Numbered from the stretch's first letter, positions 35,701-44,764 are shown. The stretch is 64,000 nt of DNA from Allobosea sp. (GCF_017308075.1 NZ_JAFKFX010000041.1:37260-101259), one strand, 5' to 3'. Program-made: numbers and translations. The notes: a model not told the origin generated them from the letters alone.

Positions 35701-35760
35701 TTCTGAATTTCGATCTGAAGGTCTGATCCGGCTTTGCGCTTTCCGGGCCGGACGTTTCCT

Positions 35761-36915
35761 CTAGCGCAGGGATGCGGCATCGAAGATGCGGATCGGGGCG
35801 GTGACGAAGAGGCTGGCCGCCGAACCGAGCGCATCCGCAGCCGCCAGCGGCGGGGATATGTCCGTGTCCGTGATGACCTGGCCCTGCAGCAGCCGGTCTC
35901 CGATCAGACGGACGGCATCGGGGCTGGCGGCATAGAGATCGTGGTTGATGCGGTCGCCGGCGTTGATGGCGCTGAGATCTAGCACGGTGATGCCCGACAG
36001 TCCGGCAAACTGCTGCTGGTACTCGTCGCGGGTCAGGTCGATGCCGCCGAGGCGCGTCGCCCCCCTGGAGATGAAGCGCGAGAGCTGCAGCGCCCGATCA
36101 TGCTGGGCGACGAACAGGGTGATCTGCGGCCGGCGCTTGCCCATATCCTCGACCTGGCGCCGGAACACGCCGACATCGAGGTCGGGCGAGGCGAGGATCA
36201 GATTGCTGATCTTGCGCGGCACGCCGCCCTGCTCGAGCGCGAGCTGGCGGACAGCCTCGACGGCCGGCCAGCTGCCCATGGAATGGGCGAGGATGACGAT
36301 GTCGCTGACGGACGGGCTGTTCGCCGCGGCCTTCAAGAGATAGGCGAGGTCCGAGCGCGAATAGGAGGCGTTGTCGAAATCGCGGGCATAGTCGAGCAAA
36401 TGGCCGCGCGATGGCCAGGAGAACAGGGCCGGCAGCGCATTCGCATCGGCATCGTGTGCGAGTTGCGCAAAGCGGAAGACCGCCCGGTCGAACGGCGTGT
36501 TGAAGCCGTGCACGAAGACGAAGACGCGACGCTTCCGGCCATTCGCCTTGTTGAACCAGGACGCCAGCTGCGGCTTGGCGATCGGCGTCACCGAGCTGAC
36601 GGTGAAATCCGTCTCCGGATTGCCGGGGACAGAACGCGGCAATTGGATGGTGCCGACCTCGCGGTCGCGCGGGATCGAGACGACGATGTTGGAGAAGGAG
36701 ACGGCGTCTCCGCGATCGCCGCTGAACAGGACGCCCGGCTCGGCCGAAGGCGCGCGCGTCGTCGCGGTGAGCATGTCGACCCGGTCGGTGCCCGGAACAG
36801 CGGGCACAATCTGCAGCATGCCGGTCGGTGCGGAGGCGCAGGCGCCGAGGCCGAGCGCGCAGGCCAGCGCCATGACGGCATGTCGCCAAGGACCGCGGTT
36901 TCGATTCGCAGTCAC
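35761..36915 (-). CDS. Lipoprotein alpha/beta hydrolase, DUF900 family
   Basis: A protein of 384 residues with a lipoprotein signal ending GLGAC (lipidated Cys26). The DUF900 hydrolase fold follows: VFVFVHGFNTPFD at about 131-143 and the nucleophile elbow AHSMG with Ser212. The catalytic acid is probably in LASPDLD and the histidine near INHDLY. The family is annotated as hypothetical esterases. Start is uncertain: the GTG at 36915 has GGAG at good spacing and begins a proper signal peptide, while the frame is open to 37047. It is a single gene. Confidence 0.78.
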   Translation of the reverse strand: MTANRNRGPWRHAVMALACALGLGACASAPTGMLQIVPAVPGTDRVDMLTATTRAPSAEPGVLFSGDRGDAVSFSNIVVSIPRDREVGTIQLPRSVPGNPETDFTVSSVTPIAKPQLASWFNKANGRKRRVFVFVHGFNTPFDRAVFRFAQLAHDADANALPALFSWPSRGHLLDYARDFDNASYSRSDLAYLLKAAANSPSVSDIVILAHSMGSWPAVEAVRQLALEQGGVPRKISNLILASPDLDVGVFRRQVEDMGKRRPQITLFVAQHDRALQLSRFISRGATRLGGIDLTRDEYQQQFAGLSGITVLDLSAINAGDRINHDLYAASPDAVRLIGDRLLQGQVITDTDISPPLAAADALGSAASLFVTAPIRIFDAASLR

Positions 36916-37291
36916 CACCGGACTCCAGAATGTGAACGCCGGGCCGCCGGAGCGTGAGATGGACAGCACAAGAGAGATTCGCTTCGATTTCCGCGCAATC
37001 GGTGTCACTTTGGCCATCCGCGCTGCGGCTGTGAATCGGAGGCTCACTCAAGGTCATGACAGGATAAAGAAGCCACCCGGTAGCAGCAAGCTCGCGGTCG
37101 CCGGGCTTTGATAGGCTTCGGAGGTAACTTTGGGACAGGCGGCCCACTTTTTGGGATTCTGTGCCGATGCCCATTCCGCAAGGCGATCTAAGTTTCCGAG
37201 AATACGCACCGGCTCTGTGCCCGGTCATCACATTTGTACCGACGCAGTCCTTCCAGGGTGCGCCAATGCCAGGCTCGGGGGAGAAGGCACT
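36916..37291. other. Intergenic region between divergent genes
   Basis: These 376 bases lie upstream of both the DUF900 hydrolase (minus) and the AbgT transporter (plus). Part (36916-37047) could be coding if the hydrolase starts earlier. I see no convincing promoter, operator or hairpin apart from the GGGGGAGAAGG ribosome site before 37292. Confidence 0.5.
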
Positions 37292-38842
37292 ATGACTGTC
37301 GAGAGCACGGCGCCGAAGACGACGATGCAGCGATTTCTCGATACCGTCGAGAAAGTCGGGAACATGGTTCCCCATCCGGTCATCATCTTCCTGATCCTGA
37401 TCGGTATCGTCATCGTCCTTTCCGCCGTGCTGAGCCTGTTCGGCGCAGCCGTCACCTTCGAGCGGATCAATCCCGACACGCACAAGGTCGAGACGGCCTC
37501 CACGGCGATCCGGAGCCTTCTGAACGTCGAAGGCATCCGCTTCATGTATTCCTCGCTGATCCCCAACTTCATGAGCTTCACCGCGGTGGGGCTGATGATC
37601 GTCGCGATGATCGGCGCCGGCGTCGCCGAGGAATCGGGGCTCGTCACCGCGCTGATCCGCAAGCTCGTGATCGTCTCGCCGGCCTGGGCGCTGACCTATA
37701 TCCTCGCCTTCGTCGGCATCCTCGCCTCGATCGCCGCCGATGCGGGCTATCTCGTGCTGATTCCGCTCGCCGGCATCGCCTATCTCGCGGTCGGGCGGAA
37801 TCCGCTGGCGGGCCTGGCACTCGGCTTCGCGGCGGTCGCCGGCGCCTTCACCGTCAACATGCTGATCAAGCCGCTGGACGCGGTGCTGGTCGAGTTCACC
37901 AATGACGCTGCGCGCCTCGTCGATCCCAATCGCTCGATCGGCCTCGCCTCCAATCTCTGGTTCTCGATCGCCTCGGTGATCTTCCTTACCGTCGTCGTCG
38001 CCTTCATCACCGACAAGATGATCGCGCCGCGCCTGGGCGCCTACGACCCGTCCAAGGCGGCAGAGGGCACCACCACCGAGCAGGGCGCCGTGCTGTCGGA
38101 ATCGGAGACGCGCGGGCTGCGCTATGCCGGGTTCGGCATGCTCGGGCTGATCGCTGTCTTCCTCGTGCTCACCGTCCCGTCCTGGGCGCCGTTGCGCAAT
38201 CCGACCACCGGTGAGCTGATCGGCAACTCGCCCTTCATGAACGGGCTGATCGCCCTGATCATGCTGATGTTCCTGGTCAGCGGCTGGTGCTACGGCATCG
38301 GCGCCGGGACGCTGCGGACTCTGACCGAGGTGATCGCGGCGATCGAGAAGTCGATCAAGAGCATGGGCGGCACGATCTTCCTGTTCTTCGTGCTCAGCCA
38401 GTTCGTCGCCTATTTCACCTATACCAATATCGGCACGGTGATGGCGCTCAGCCTGTCGGGCGTCCTGCAGGCGGCCAATATCGGCGCGCTGCCGCTGCTG
38501 CTCGGCTTCATCGTGGTGGTCGCGATCATCGACCTCCTGCTCACCGGCGCCATCGCAAAATGGGCGATCTTCGCCCCGGTCTTCGTGCCGCTGCTGATGA
38601 AGCTCGGCGTCGAGCCCGAGGCGGTGCTGGCAGCCTATCGCGTCGGCGATTCCCCGATGAACGCGATCACCCCGCTCAACGCCTATTTCGCCCTCGTCGT
38701 CGGCTTCGCCCAGAAATACGACCGCAATGCCGGCGTCGGCACCATCGTCTCGCTGATGCTGCCCTATGTCGTGTGGATGTTCGTGCTGTGGACCGCGCTC
38801 TTCGCGGTCTGGAAGATGCTGGGCCTGCCTTGGGGCCTCTGA
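37292..38842 (+). CDS. AbgT-family transporter (p-aminobenzoyl-glutamate type)
   Basis: An inner-membrane protein of 516 residues with eleven or so helices, beginning RFLDTVEKVGNMVPHPVIIF, the conserved AbgT N-terminus. Other family segments are SGLVTALIRKLV, LTGAIAKWAIFAPVFVPLL and RVGDSPMNAITPLNAYF near the C-terminus. AbgT proteins take up p-aminobenzoyl-glutamate or export sulfonamides (MtrF, YdaH). The ATG at 37292 follows a strong ribosome site. The downstream M20 peptidase fits import and cleavage of a glutamyl or peptide conjugate. Confidence 0.92.
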   Translation: MTVESTAPKTTMQRFLDTVEKVGNMVPHPVIIFLILIGIVIVLSAVLSLFGAAVTFERINPDTHKVETASTAIRSLLNVEGIRFMYSSLIPNFMSFTAVGLMIVAMIGAGVAEESGLVTALIRKLVIVSPAWALTYILAFVGILASIAADAGYLVLIPLAGIAYLAVGRNPLAGLALGFAAVAGAFTVNMLIKPLDAVLVEFTNDAARLVDPNRSIGLASNLWFSIASVIFLTVVVAFITDKMIAPRLGAYDPSKAAEGTTTEQGAVLSESETRGLRYAGFGMLGLIAVFLVLTVPSWAPLRNPTTGELIGNSPFMNGLIALIMLMFLVSGWCYGIGAGTLRTLTEVIAAIEKSIKSMGGTIFLFFVLSQFVAYFTYTNIGTVMALSLSGVLQAANIGALPLLLGFIVVVAIIDLLLTGAIAKWAIFAPVFVPLLMKLGVEPEAVLAAYRVGDSPMNAITPLNAYFALVVGFAQKYDRNAGVGTIVSLMLPYVVWMFVLWTALFAVWKMLGLPWGL

Positions 38843-38889
38843 TCGACCGCCGGATCCACATTTAAAATCAATCCAGACCCAACCCTCGG

Positions 38890-40101
38890 ATGGATGTCAT
38901 GAGCACTGCCAATATCCCCCTCGATGTCGAAGGCGCGATCGACCACCTGATGAACTTCCTCTCGGTCGAGGGCGTCACCGGCGAGGAGGCTGCGATCGCT
39001 GCCGCGGTCAGCGAAGCCCTGAAGAAGGCCGGCGTGCCCGCTTCCGCGATCCGCTTCGACGATGCCAATGCGCGCATCCCGGTGCCGACCCAGACCGGCA
39101 ACCTGATCGTCGACCTGCCCGGCACCAAGCCCGGCCCGCGGCTGATGTTCTCGACCCATCTCGACACGGTGCCGCTTTGCGCCGGCGCCAAGCCGAAGCG
39201 CGAGGGCGACCGGATCGTCTCCGACGGCACGACCGCGCTCGGCGGCGATGCCCGCACCGGTGTCGCGCTGCTCGTGGTGCTGGCCGAGACGCTGCTCAAG
39301 CACAAGCTGCCGCATCCGCCGATCACGCTGCTCTTCACGGTTCGCGAGGAGAGCGGCCTGCACGGTGCCCGCGAGCTCAACCCGGCCGAACTCGGCAGGC
39401 CGGTGATGTGCATCAATGTCGACGGTCAGCTCGCCTCCGAGCTGATCATCGGCGCGGTCGGCCAGGAGAACTGGGAAGTCGAGATCAAGGGCAAGGCCTC
39501 CCATGCCGGCGTCGCGCCGGATAGAGGCATCTCGGCGACCCTGGTCGGCGCGCTCGGCCTCGCCGAGGCGAAGCGCACCGGCTGGTTCGGCAAGGTCGTC
39601 AAGGGCGACGAGTTCGGCACCAGCAATATCGGCATCTTCGGCGGCAAGAACGGCAAGCCGGCCGGCGACGCCACCAATGTCGTCACCGACTACGCCTTCC
39701 TGAAGGGCGAGGCGCGCAGCCCCGAGCTGAGCTTCGCCACCAAGATCGTCGATGGCTACGAGGCGGCCTTCGCCAAGGCCAAGGCCGAGGTCACGGACCA
39801 TGAGGGCGAGACCGCGGAGGTGACCTTCCGCCGGGCCGCCGCCTATCCGCCCTTCAAGCTCGCCGACGACGCCAAGGTCGTAAAGCGTGCGACCAAGGCG
39901 CTCGAGCTGCTCGGCATCAAGCCGACCTATCTGTTCTCGAATGGCGGGCTCGATGCGAACTGGCTCGACAGGGCCGGCATCCCGACCATCACCATCGGCG
40001 CCGGCCAGGCCGAGATCCATACGATCAAAGAGTTCGTGAAGCTCGACGAATATGAGAAGGGCTGCCGGCTCGGCATCCTGATGGCGACGCTCGAAGACTA
40101 A
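38890..40101 (+). CDS. M20-family metallopeptidase (PepT/CPG2-like)
   Basis: A cytoplasmic peptidase of 403 residues. Metal and catalytic residues are all visible: His90 and Asp92 in STHLDT, bridging Asp120 in LGGDARTG, catalytic Glu153 and metal Glu154 in VREESG, Asp178 in NVDGQ and His377 in AEIHT. The dimerisation domain sits at about 185-300. It follows the AbgT gene by 47 bases. Unlike AbgA/AbgB it is closer to tripeptidase T and carboxypeptidase G2 types, but the pairing suggests hydrolysis of an imported aminoacyl or aminobenzoyl-glutamate conjugate. An ATG at 38899 is an alternative start. Confidence 0.9.
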   Translation: MDVMSTANIPLDVEGAIDHLMNFLSVEGVTGEEAAIAAAVSEALKKAGVPASAIRFDDANARIPVPTQTGNLIVDLPGTKPGPRLMFSTHLDTVPLCAGAKPKREGDRIVSDGTTALGGDARTGVALLVVLAETLLKHKLPHPPITLLFTVREESGLHGARELNPAELGRPVMCINVDGQLASELIIGAVGQENWEVEIKGKASHAGVAPDRGISATLVGALGLAEAKRTGWFGKVVKGDEFGTSNIGIFGGKNGKPAGDATNVVTDYAFLKGEARSPELSFATKIVDGYEAAFAKAKAEVTDHEGETAEVTFRRAAAYPPFKLADDAKVVKRATKALELLGIKPTYLFSNGGLDANWLDRAGIPTITIGAGQAEIHTIKEFVKLDEYEKGCRLGILMATLED

Positions 40102-40155
40102 AGACAAAATCGAGCGGGCGGTGACGGCCCGAGCAGACGCAACAAGGAGCTGAGC

Positions 40156-41994
40156 GTGAGCCCGATAGCCTATACCGCCCTCATCATCGCAGTCGCGGTC
40201 GTCCTGTTCGTCACGAACAAGGTGCCCGTTGTGCTGGTGGCGATGGGCACGGCGCTCTCGCTTTGGGCGACCGGCGTGCTCACTCTGCCGCAATCGCTCG
40301 GCGGGCTCGGCGATCCCGCCGTGATCTTCATCGCCTCGCTGTTCATCATCAGCTCGGCGCTCGAGGTCACCGGCGTCACGGCCTGGGCGGGGCAACTGCT
40401 GATCAAGGGCGCGGGCGAGGAGAGCCGCACGCGCCTGCTCCTGCTGACCATGACGCTCGTCGCCTTGCTGACCGCCCTGATCAGCGTCAACGGCGCCGTC
40501 GCGGCGCTGATGCCTGTCGTCGTGGTGATCGCGGTGCGGCTGCGGCGGAACTCGTCGCAGCTCTTGATGCCGCTGGTCTTCGCGGCCCATGCCGGCTCGC
40601 TGCTGGCGCTGACCGGCACGCCCGTCAACGTGCTCGTCTCCGAGGCGGCGGCGGATGCCGGCGTCGGCGGTTTCGGCTTCTTCGAGTTCGCGCTCGCGGG
40701 CATTCCGCTGCTGCTCGGCTCGATGGCGATCATGATCCTGTTCGGCGAGAAGCTGCTGCCCCAGCGCAACGGCGCGACCATGCCAGCCGATTTCAGCCGG
40801 CATGCGCGAACGCTGGTCGAGCAGTATGGGCTCGCCAGCGGCGTCTTCCAGCTGCGCGTGCGTCCGACCTGTCCTTATATCGGCCAGCCTGCGACCGCGG
40901 TCGATGTCAGCGGCTATCCGGGCCTGCAATTCGTCGCGATCCAGGAGGGCGAGAGCGGCGGCCCGCTGCGCCGCGGGACGATCGCCGAGGGCGACTACAT
41001 CCTCCTGCGTGGCGAGGCCGAGGCGGCCGCGAACCTGTCGGTCAAGATGCATCTCGCCTTCCGCGACGAGGGCGCCGCGGCCGGCGAGGGCGAGGAGACG
41101 CTGTTTAACCGCCGCTCCGGTCTCGCCGAGGTGGTGATCCCGCCGCGCTCCGGCCTGATCGGCCAGAGCGTGTTCCCGGGCATGGTCACCGAAAGCGGCG
41201 ACCTGATCATCCTCGCCGTCCAGCGCGCCGGCAATGAGGTCGCCGCCGCGAGCGCGACCAGCGATGGCGGCGGCATCGTGCTGCAGACCGGCGACACCAT
41301 GCTGCTGCAGGGCACCTGGAAGGCGCTCGACACGCATCTCGATGATCCCGACGTGCTGGTCGTCAGCTCGCCCGAACTCGTCCGGCGCCAGGCGGTGCCG
41401 ATGGGGCCGGGGGCGAAGCAGGCGATCGTCATCCTGTTCGCGATGGTGCTGATGCTGGCGACCGGCATCGTGCCGCCGGCGGTGGCCGGGCTGCTCGCGG
41501 CGGGCGCCGTCATCCTCTGCGGCATCATGAATGTCGAGCAGTCCTACCGCGCGATCTCGTGGACGACGGTGATCCTGGTCGGCGCGATGATGCCGCTCTC
41601 GACCGCGATGGTCGAGACCGGCGCCGCCAAGATGCTGGCTGAGCGGCTGGTCTACATGGTCGGCGATGCCGGGCCGATGGCGCTGCTCGCCGGGCTGTTC
41701 GTGCTGACCGCGGTCATGGGCCAGCTGATCAGCAATACCGCGACCGCGCTGATAGTCATCCCGATCGGCGTCGCAGCGGCGGCCAGCATGGGCATCTCGC
41801 CGCGTCCGGTGCTGATGAGCACGGCGGTGGCGGCCGCCGGCGCCTTCCTGACGCCGATCGCGACGCCGACCAATCTGATGGTGATGGGGCCGGGCGGCTA
41901 CGCCTTCAGCGATTACTGGAAGCTCGGTTTGCCGCTGTTGATCTGGTTCTTCGTGGTCGCGGTCTTCATCGTGCCCCTGATCTGGCGCTTCTGA
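40156..41994 (+). CDS. SLC13-family anion permease with two RCK_C domains (paralogue)
   Basis: A permease of 612 residues with the same layout as the 12155-13966 protein: membrane block (about 1-195), two RCK_C domains (about 215-300 and 325-410), and second membrane block. Long segments are nearly identical between the two (for example NRRSGLAEVVIPPRS and EQSYRAI). It starts at a GTG preceded by AAGGAGC and follows the M20 gene by 54 bases. The RCK_C part is about nine residues longer because of the linker AAASATSDGGG. The intrinsic terminator at 42035 follows. Substrate could be sulfate or a carboxylate released by the peptidase. Confidence 0.88.
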   Translation: MSPIAYTALIIAVAVVLFVTNKVPVVLVAMGTALSLWATGVLTLPQSLGGLGDPAVIFIASLFIISSALEVTGVTAWAGQLLIKGAGEESRTRLLLLTMTLVALLTALISVNGAVAALMPVVVVIAVRLRRNSSQLLMPLVFAAHAGSLLALTGTPVNVLVSEAAADAGVGGFGFFEFALAGIPLLLGSMAIMILFGEKLLPQRNGATMPADFSRHARTLVEQYGLASGVFQLRVRPTCPYIGQPATAVDVSGYPGLQFVAIQEGESGGPLRRGTIAEGDYILLRGEAEAAANLSVKMHLAFRDEGAAAGEGEETLFNRRSGLAEVVIPPRSGLIGQSVFPGMVTESGDLIILAVQRAGNEVAAASATSDGGGIVLQTGDTMLLQGTWKALDTHLDDPDVLVVSSPELVRRQAVPMGPGAKQAIVILFAMVLMLATGIVPPAVAGLLAAGAVILCGIMNVEQSYRAISWTTVILVGAMMPLSTAMVETGAAKMLAERLVYMVGDAGPMALLAGLFVLTAVMGQLISNTATALIVIPIGVAAAASMGISPRPVLMSTAVAAAGAFLTPIATPTNLMVMGPGGYAFSDYWKLGLPLLIWFFVVAVFIVPLIWRF

Positions 41995-42034
41995 CGCGCC
42001 GCCACCGCGGCATTCGCGATCTGTTTTCGGTACC

Positions 42035-42065
42035 GGTCGGCGCGGACCATCGCGCCGGCCTTTTT
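42035..42065 (+). terminator. Intrinsic terminator after the AbgT-M20-SLC13 genes
   Basis: GGTCGGCGCG (42035-42044) pairs with CGCGCCGGCC (42051-42060), a 10-pair stem with one G-T pair, a six-base loop, and then TTTTT. It lies 41 bases after the SLC13 stop and is the clearest rho-independent terminator in the window. Confidence 0.8.
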
Positions 42066-42089
42066 GCCGTCTGACGTAGGACCATGAAG

Positions 42090-42119
42090 TTGACCTTCGG
42101 CTCGTTCCCATTCGACAAT
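42090..42119 (+). promoter_or_regulatory. Candidate sigma-70-type promoter of the crotonase-liv operon
   Basis: TTGACC (42090-42095) and GACAAT (42114-42119) are 18 bases apart, just after the terminator of the preceding operon and about 130 bases before the crotonase start. Two inverted repeats follow downstream. Based on consensus only. Confidence 0.45.
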
Positions 42120-42134
42120 CTTCGTCGTGCGGAA

Positions 42135-42149
42135 ATGCGCATAGCGCAT
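42135..42149. promoter_or_regulatory. Inverted repeat ATGCGC-ATA-GCGCAT
   Basis: A 6-3-6 perfect dyad just downstream of the predicted transcription start of the crotonase-liv operon. It could be a second operator or chance in GC-rich DNA. Confidence 0.25.
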
Positions 42150-42164
42150 CGCGTATCGCTGTTG

Positions 42165-42180
42165 CTTACTCGTGAGTAAG
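42165..42180. promoter_or_regulatory. TetR-type operator candidate
   Basis: CTTACTC-GT-GAGTAAG is a perfect 7-base dyad with a two-base centre, 72 bases before the crotonase start and downstream of the predicted promoter. Such short-spaced dyads are bound by TetR-family acyl-CoA-responsive repressors, and the operon ends with a TetR-family gene at 50933. The pairing is inference. Confidence 0.5.
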
Positions 42181-42252
42181 GTCATGAACAGCGAGTACGA
42201 ACGCTGGAGATACCGCGACGATCAATGATCGCGGGCTCGACGGGAGGATCAG

Positions 42253-43041
42253 ATGAACGAAGCCGGGGCTCCTGTGCTCCTGGCGGTCGAGGGGGCCGTT
42301 GCGGTCATCACCCTCAATCGCCCGCAAGTGCTCAACGCGATCGACGCGGCGACCGCGCGCGCCTTTGGCGAGGCCGTGGCTGATATCGCCGGCAATCCCG
42401 CCGTGCGCTGCGTGTTGTTGCGCGGCGAGGGCCGGGCCTTCTGCGCCGGCGGCGATGTCTCCCGTTTCGTCGATGGTGACCCGCTCGGTGCGGTCGAGGC
42501 GATCATCGATCCGCTCCACGCCGCGTTGAAGCAGCTCGATTCCCTCTCCGTGCCCACGGTCGCGGCGGTGCAGGGCGCCGCCGCTGGCGCCGGCTTCAGC
42601 CTCGCCCTGGCCTGCGATCTCGCGCTCGCCGCCGACGATGCGGTGTTCACCCTGGCCTATGCCCGCATCGGGGCGAGCCCGGACGGCTCGGCGACCTACC
42701 GGTTGCCGCGGTTGGTCGGGCCGCGCAAGGCGCTCGAACTCGCCATGCTGGCCGAGCCGGTCAGGGCGCCCGAGGCGCTCGCGCTCGGTCTGGTCAATCG
42801 CGTCGTGCCCGCAGCGGCGCTGCAGGACGAGGCGCTGGTGCTGGCGAAGCGGCTCGCCGCCGGTCCGACCGGAGCCTATGGCCGGATCAAGGACCTGATC
42901 GGCCATTCGCTCGACAACGCGCTCCCCGCGCAGCTCGATCGCGAGCGCGAAGCGTTTCTCGCCGGTGTGCGCACCGCCGACTTCAAGGAGGGCGCCAGCG
43001 CCTTCCTGGCGAAGCGGCCGGCCCGGTTCGAGGGGCGCTGA
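42253..43041 (+). CDS. Enoyl-CoA hydratase/isomerase family protein, PaaG-like
   Basis: A crotonase-fold protein of 262 residues. The CoA/oxyanion motifs are present (GEGRAFCAGGDVSRF and QGAAAGAGFSLALACDL). Both hydratase glutamates of classical enoyl-CoA hydratase are missing: the position after GAGF is Ser116 and the second is Tyr136. Instead Asp144 lies in SPDGSATYRLPRLVG, the position of the catalytic aspartate of PaaG-type isomerases. It is therefore more likely an isomerase than a hydratase. It is the first gene of the operon with the Liv-type importer, ligase and thiolase. Confidence 0.88.
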   Translation: MNEAGAPVLLAVEGAVAVITLNRPQVLNAIDAATARAFGEAVADIAGNPAVRCVLLRGEGRAFCAGGDVSRFVDGDPLGAVEAIIDPLHAALKQLDSLSVPTVAAVQGAAAGAGFSLALACDLALAADDAVFTLAYARIGASPDGSATYRLPRLVGPRKALELAMLAEPVRAPEALALGLVNRVVPAAALQDEALVLAKRLAAGPTGAYGRIKDLIGHSLDNALPAQLDREREAFLAGVRTADFKEGASAFLAKRPARFEGR

Positions 43042-43042
43042 G

Positions 43043-43882
43043 ATGGCGGCAGCGATGCCCGCCGGTGTGCCGGCCCGGCCGATCCTGGAGGTCGCGGGTG
43101 TCTCGCTCGCCTTTGGCGGCGTGCGCGCTTTGACCGACGTCTCCTTCGAGGTGCCGGAAGGCTCGATCACCGCGGTGATCGGGCCCAATGGCGCCGGCAA
43201 GACCTCGCTGTTCAACACGATCTCCGGCTTCTACCGGCCGCAGGCCGGGAAGATCAGCTTTGCCAGCGAGAGCCTGACCGGTGTGCGTGCGCCGGAACGG
43301 GCGGCGCGGGGCCTCGCCCGTACCTTCCAGAACATCGCCCTGTTCCGCGGCATGACCGTGCTCGACAACATCAAGCTCGGCCGCCACGCGCATCTGCGCA
43401 CCGGCGTACTCGACGCTCTGTTTTACTGGGGCAGGGCGCAGAAGGAGGAGCTGGAGCTGCGGGCCGAGATCGAGGAGCGGATCATTGACTTCCTCGAGAT
43501 CCAGCACATCCGCAACGCCTCGGTCGCGACCCTGTCCTATGGCCTGCAGAAGCGCGTCGAGCTCGCCCGGGCGCTGGCCATGCGCCCGCGCATCCTGATG
43601 CTCGACGAACCGGTCGCCGGTATGAACCGCGAAGAGACCGAGGACATGGCCCGCTTCATCCTCGATGTGAAGGAGGAATGGGGCGTCACCATCCTGATGG
43701 TCGAGCACGACATGGGCATGGTTATGGACATCTCCGACCATGTCGTCGTGCTGAATTTTGGCCAGGTCATCGCCAGCGGCACGCCGCGGGAGGTCCAGGG
43801 CAACGAGGCGGTGATCGCGGCCTATCTCGGTGCCGGCGATGTCGGCGAGCTCTCGCGCCGGATCAAGGCGGAGGCGGTGTGA
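43043..43882 (+). CDS. Branched-chain-type ABC transporter ATP-binding protein (LivG type)
   Basis: An ATPase of 279 residues with Walker A GPNGAGKT at 48-55, signature LSYGLQKRVELARAL, Walker B ILMLDEPVAGMN and switch MVEHDM. The C-terminal extension is LivG-like. The ATG at 43043 follows the crotonase stop by one base and is preceded by GAGGGGCG. Works with the LivF-type ATPase at 47089. Importers of this family carry amino acids but in catabolic operons often aromatic or other carboxylic acids. Confidence 0.92.
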   Translation: MAAAMPAGVPARPILEVAGVSLAFGGVRALTDVSFEVPEGSITAVIGPNGAGKTSLFNTISGFYRPQAGKISFASESLTGVRAPERAARGLARTFQNIALFRGMTVLDNIKLGRHAHLRTGVLDALFYWGRAQKEELELRAEIEERIIDFLEIQHIRNASVATLSYGLQKRVELARALAMRPRILMLDEPVAGMNREETEDMARFILDVKEEWGVTILMVEHDMGMVMDISDHVVVLNFGQVIASGTPREVQGNEAVIAAYLGAGDVGELSRRIKAEAV

Positions 43883-44760
43883 TGGACGCGCTCTTCCTCT
43901 TCGAAGTCACCCTGGCCGGGCTCGGTGCCGGCGCGCTCTATTCGCTGACCGGCGTCGCCTTCGTGCTGATCTACAAGGCGACCCGCGTGGTCAATCTCGC
44001 CATCGGCGAGATCCTGATGCTGGGCGGTTATGCCTTTCTCGGCTTCGCCGCCGGGCTCGGCCTCTCGCCCTGGCTTGCTTTGCCGCTCGCGGTCGCGGCT
44101 GGCGGCGTGCTCGGCTGGCTGGTCGAGCGCACCATGATCCGGCCGATGCTGGGCGAGAGCCCGATCTCGGTGTTCATGGTGACGATCGGGCTCGGCTCGA
44201 TCCTCGCCGGCGTCGTGCAGCTCGGCTGGGGCGCCGATCCGCTACGCCTGCCCGAATTCATGCCGTCGACACCGGTTTTCATCGGCGAGGCCTATCTCGC
44301 GCCGAAGGTCGCGATCGGCTTCGTGGCGGCGGCCGTGGTGATCGGGCTCTTTCTCGCCCTGTTCCGGTTCTCGCGCGGTGGCGTCGCGCTGAAAGCGACG
44401 GCGGCCGACCAGGGCGCCGCCTATTCGGTCGGCATCGACGTGCCGCGTGTCTTCTCCGTCGCCTGGATCCTCGCCTGTGCCACCGCCGCGGGCGCGGGCG
44501 TTCTGGTCGGGGCGATCGGCGGGATCTCTCCGACCATGGGTGTGTTCGGCCTTTCGGTGCTGGTCGTCGTGATCATCGGCGGGCTCGATTCGATCGCCGG
44601 GGCGCTGGTCGGCGGCCTCTTGATCGGGCTGGTTGAGGCGCTGGCCGGGGCCTTTCTCGGCGGCGAGTTCAAGCTCGTCGTCACCTTCGCTTTGCTGCTC
44701 GTGCTGCTGATGGTCCGGCCCTACGGCCTGTTCGGCACCCACGAGATCGAGAGGCTTTAG
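43882..44760 (+). CDS. Branched-chain-type ABC transporter permease (LivH type)
   Basis: A permease of 292 residues with about eight helices, typical LivH features GAGALYSLTGVAFVLIYKATRVVN at the N-terminus and the EAA-like loop ATAADQGAAYSVGIDVPRV (residues about 175-195). The start overlaps the stop of the livG-type gene by one base (TGATG). Pairs with the LivM-type permease that follows. Confidence 0.92.
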   Translation: MDALFLFEVTLAGLGAGALYSLTGVAFVLIYKATRVVNLAIGEILMLGGYAFLGFAAGLGLSPWLALPLAVAAGGVLGWLVERTMIRPMLGESPISVFMVTIGLGSILAGVVQLGWGADPLRLPEFMPSTPVFIGEAYLAPKVAIGFVAAAVVIGLFLALFRFSRGGVALKATAADQGAAYSVGIDVPRVFSVAWILACATAAGAGVLVGAIGGISPTMGVFGLSVLVVVIIGGLDSIAGALVGGLLIGLVEALAGAFLGGEFKLVVTFALLLVLLMVRPYGLFGTHEIERL

Positions 44761-44764
44761 AGCC

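Noticed and set aside
38764-42111. A 1115-codon open frame on the minus strand
   Set aside because: It lies opposite the M20 and second SLC13 genes and has the same low-complexity composition as the shadow frame over the first SLC13 gene.
42253-43041. Simple enoyl-CoA hydratase call
   Set aside because: Both catalytic glutamates of hydratases are replaced, and the aspartate at residue 144 fits PaaG-type isomerases better.
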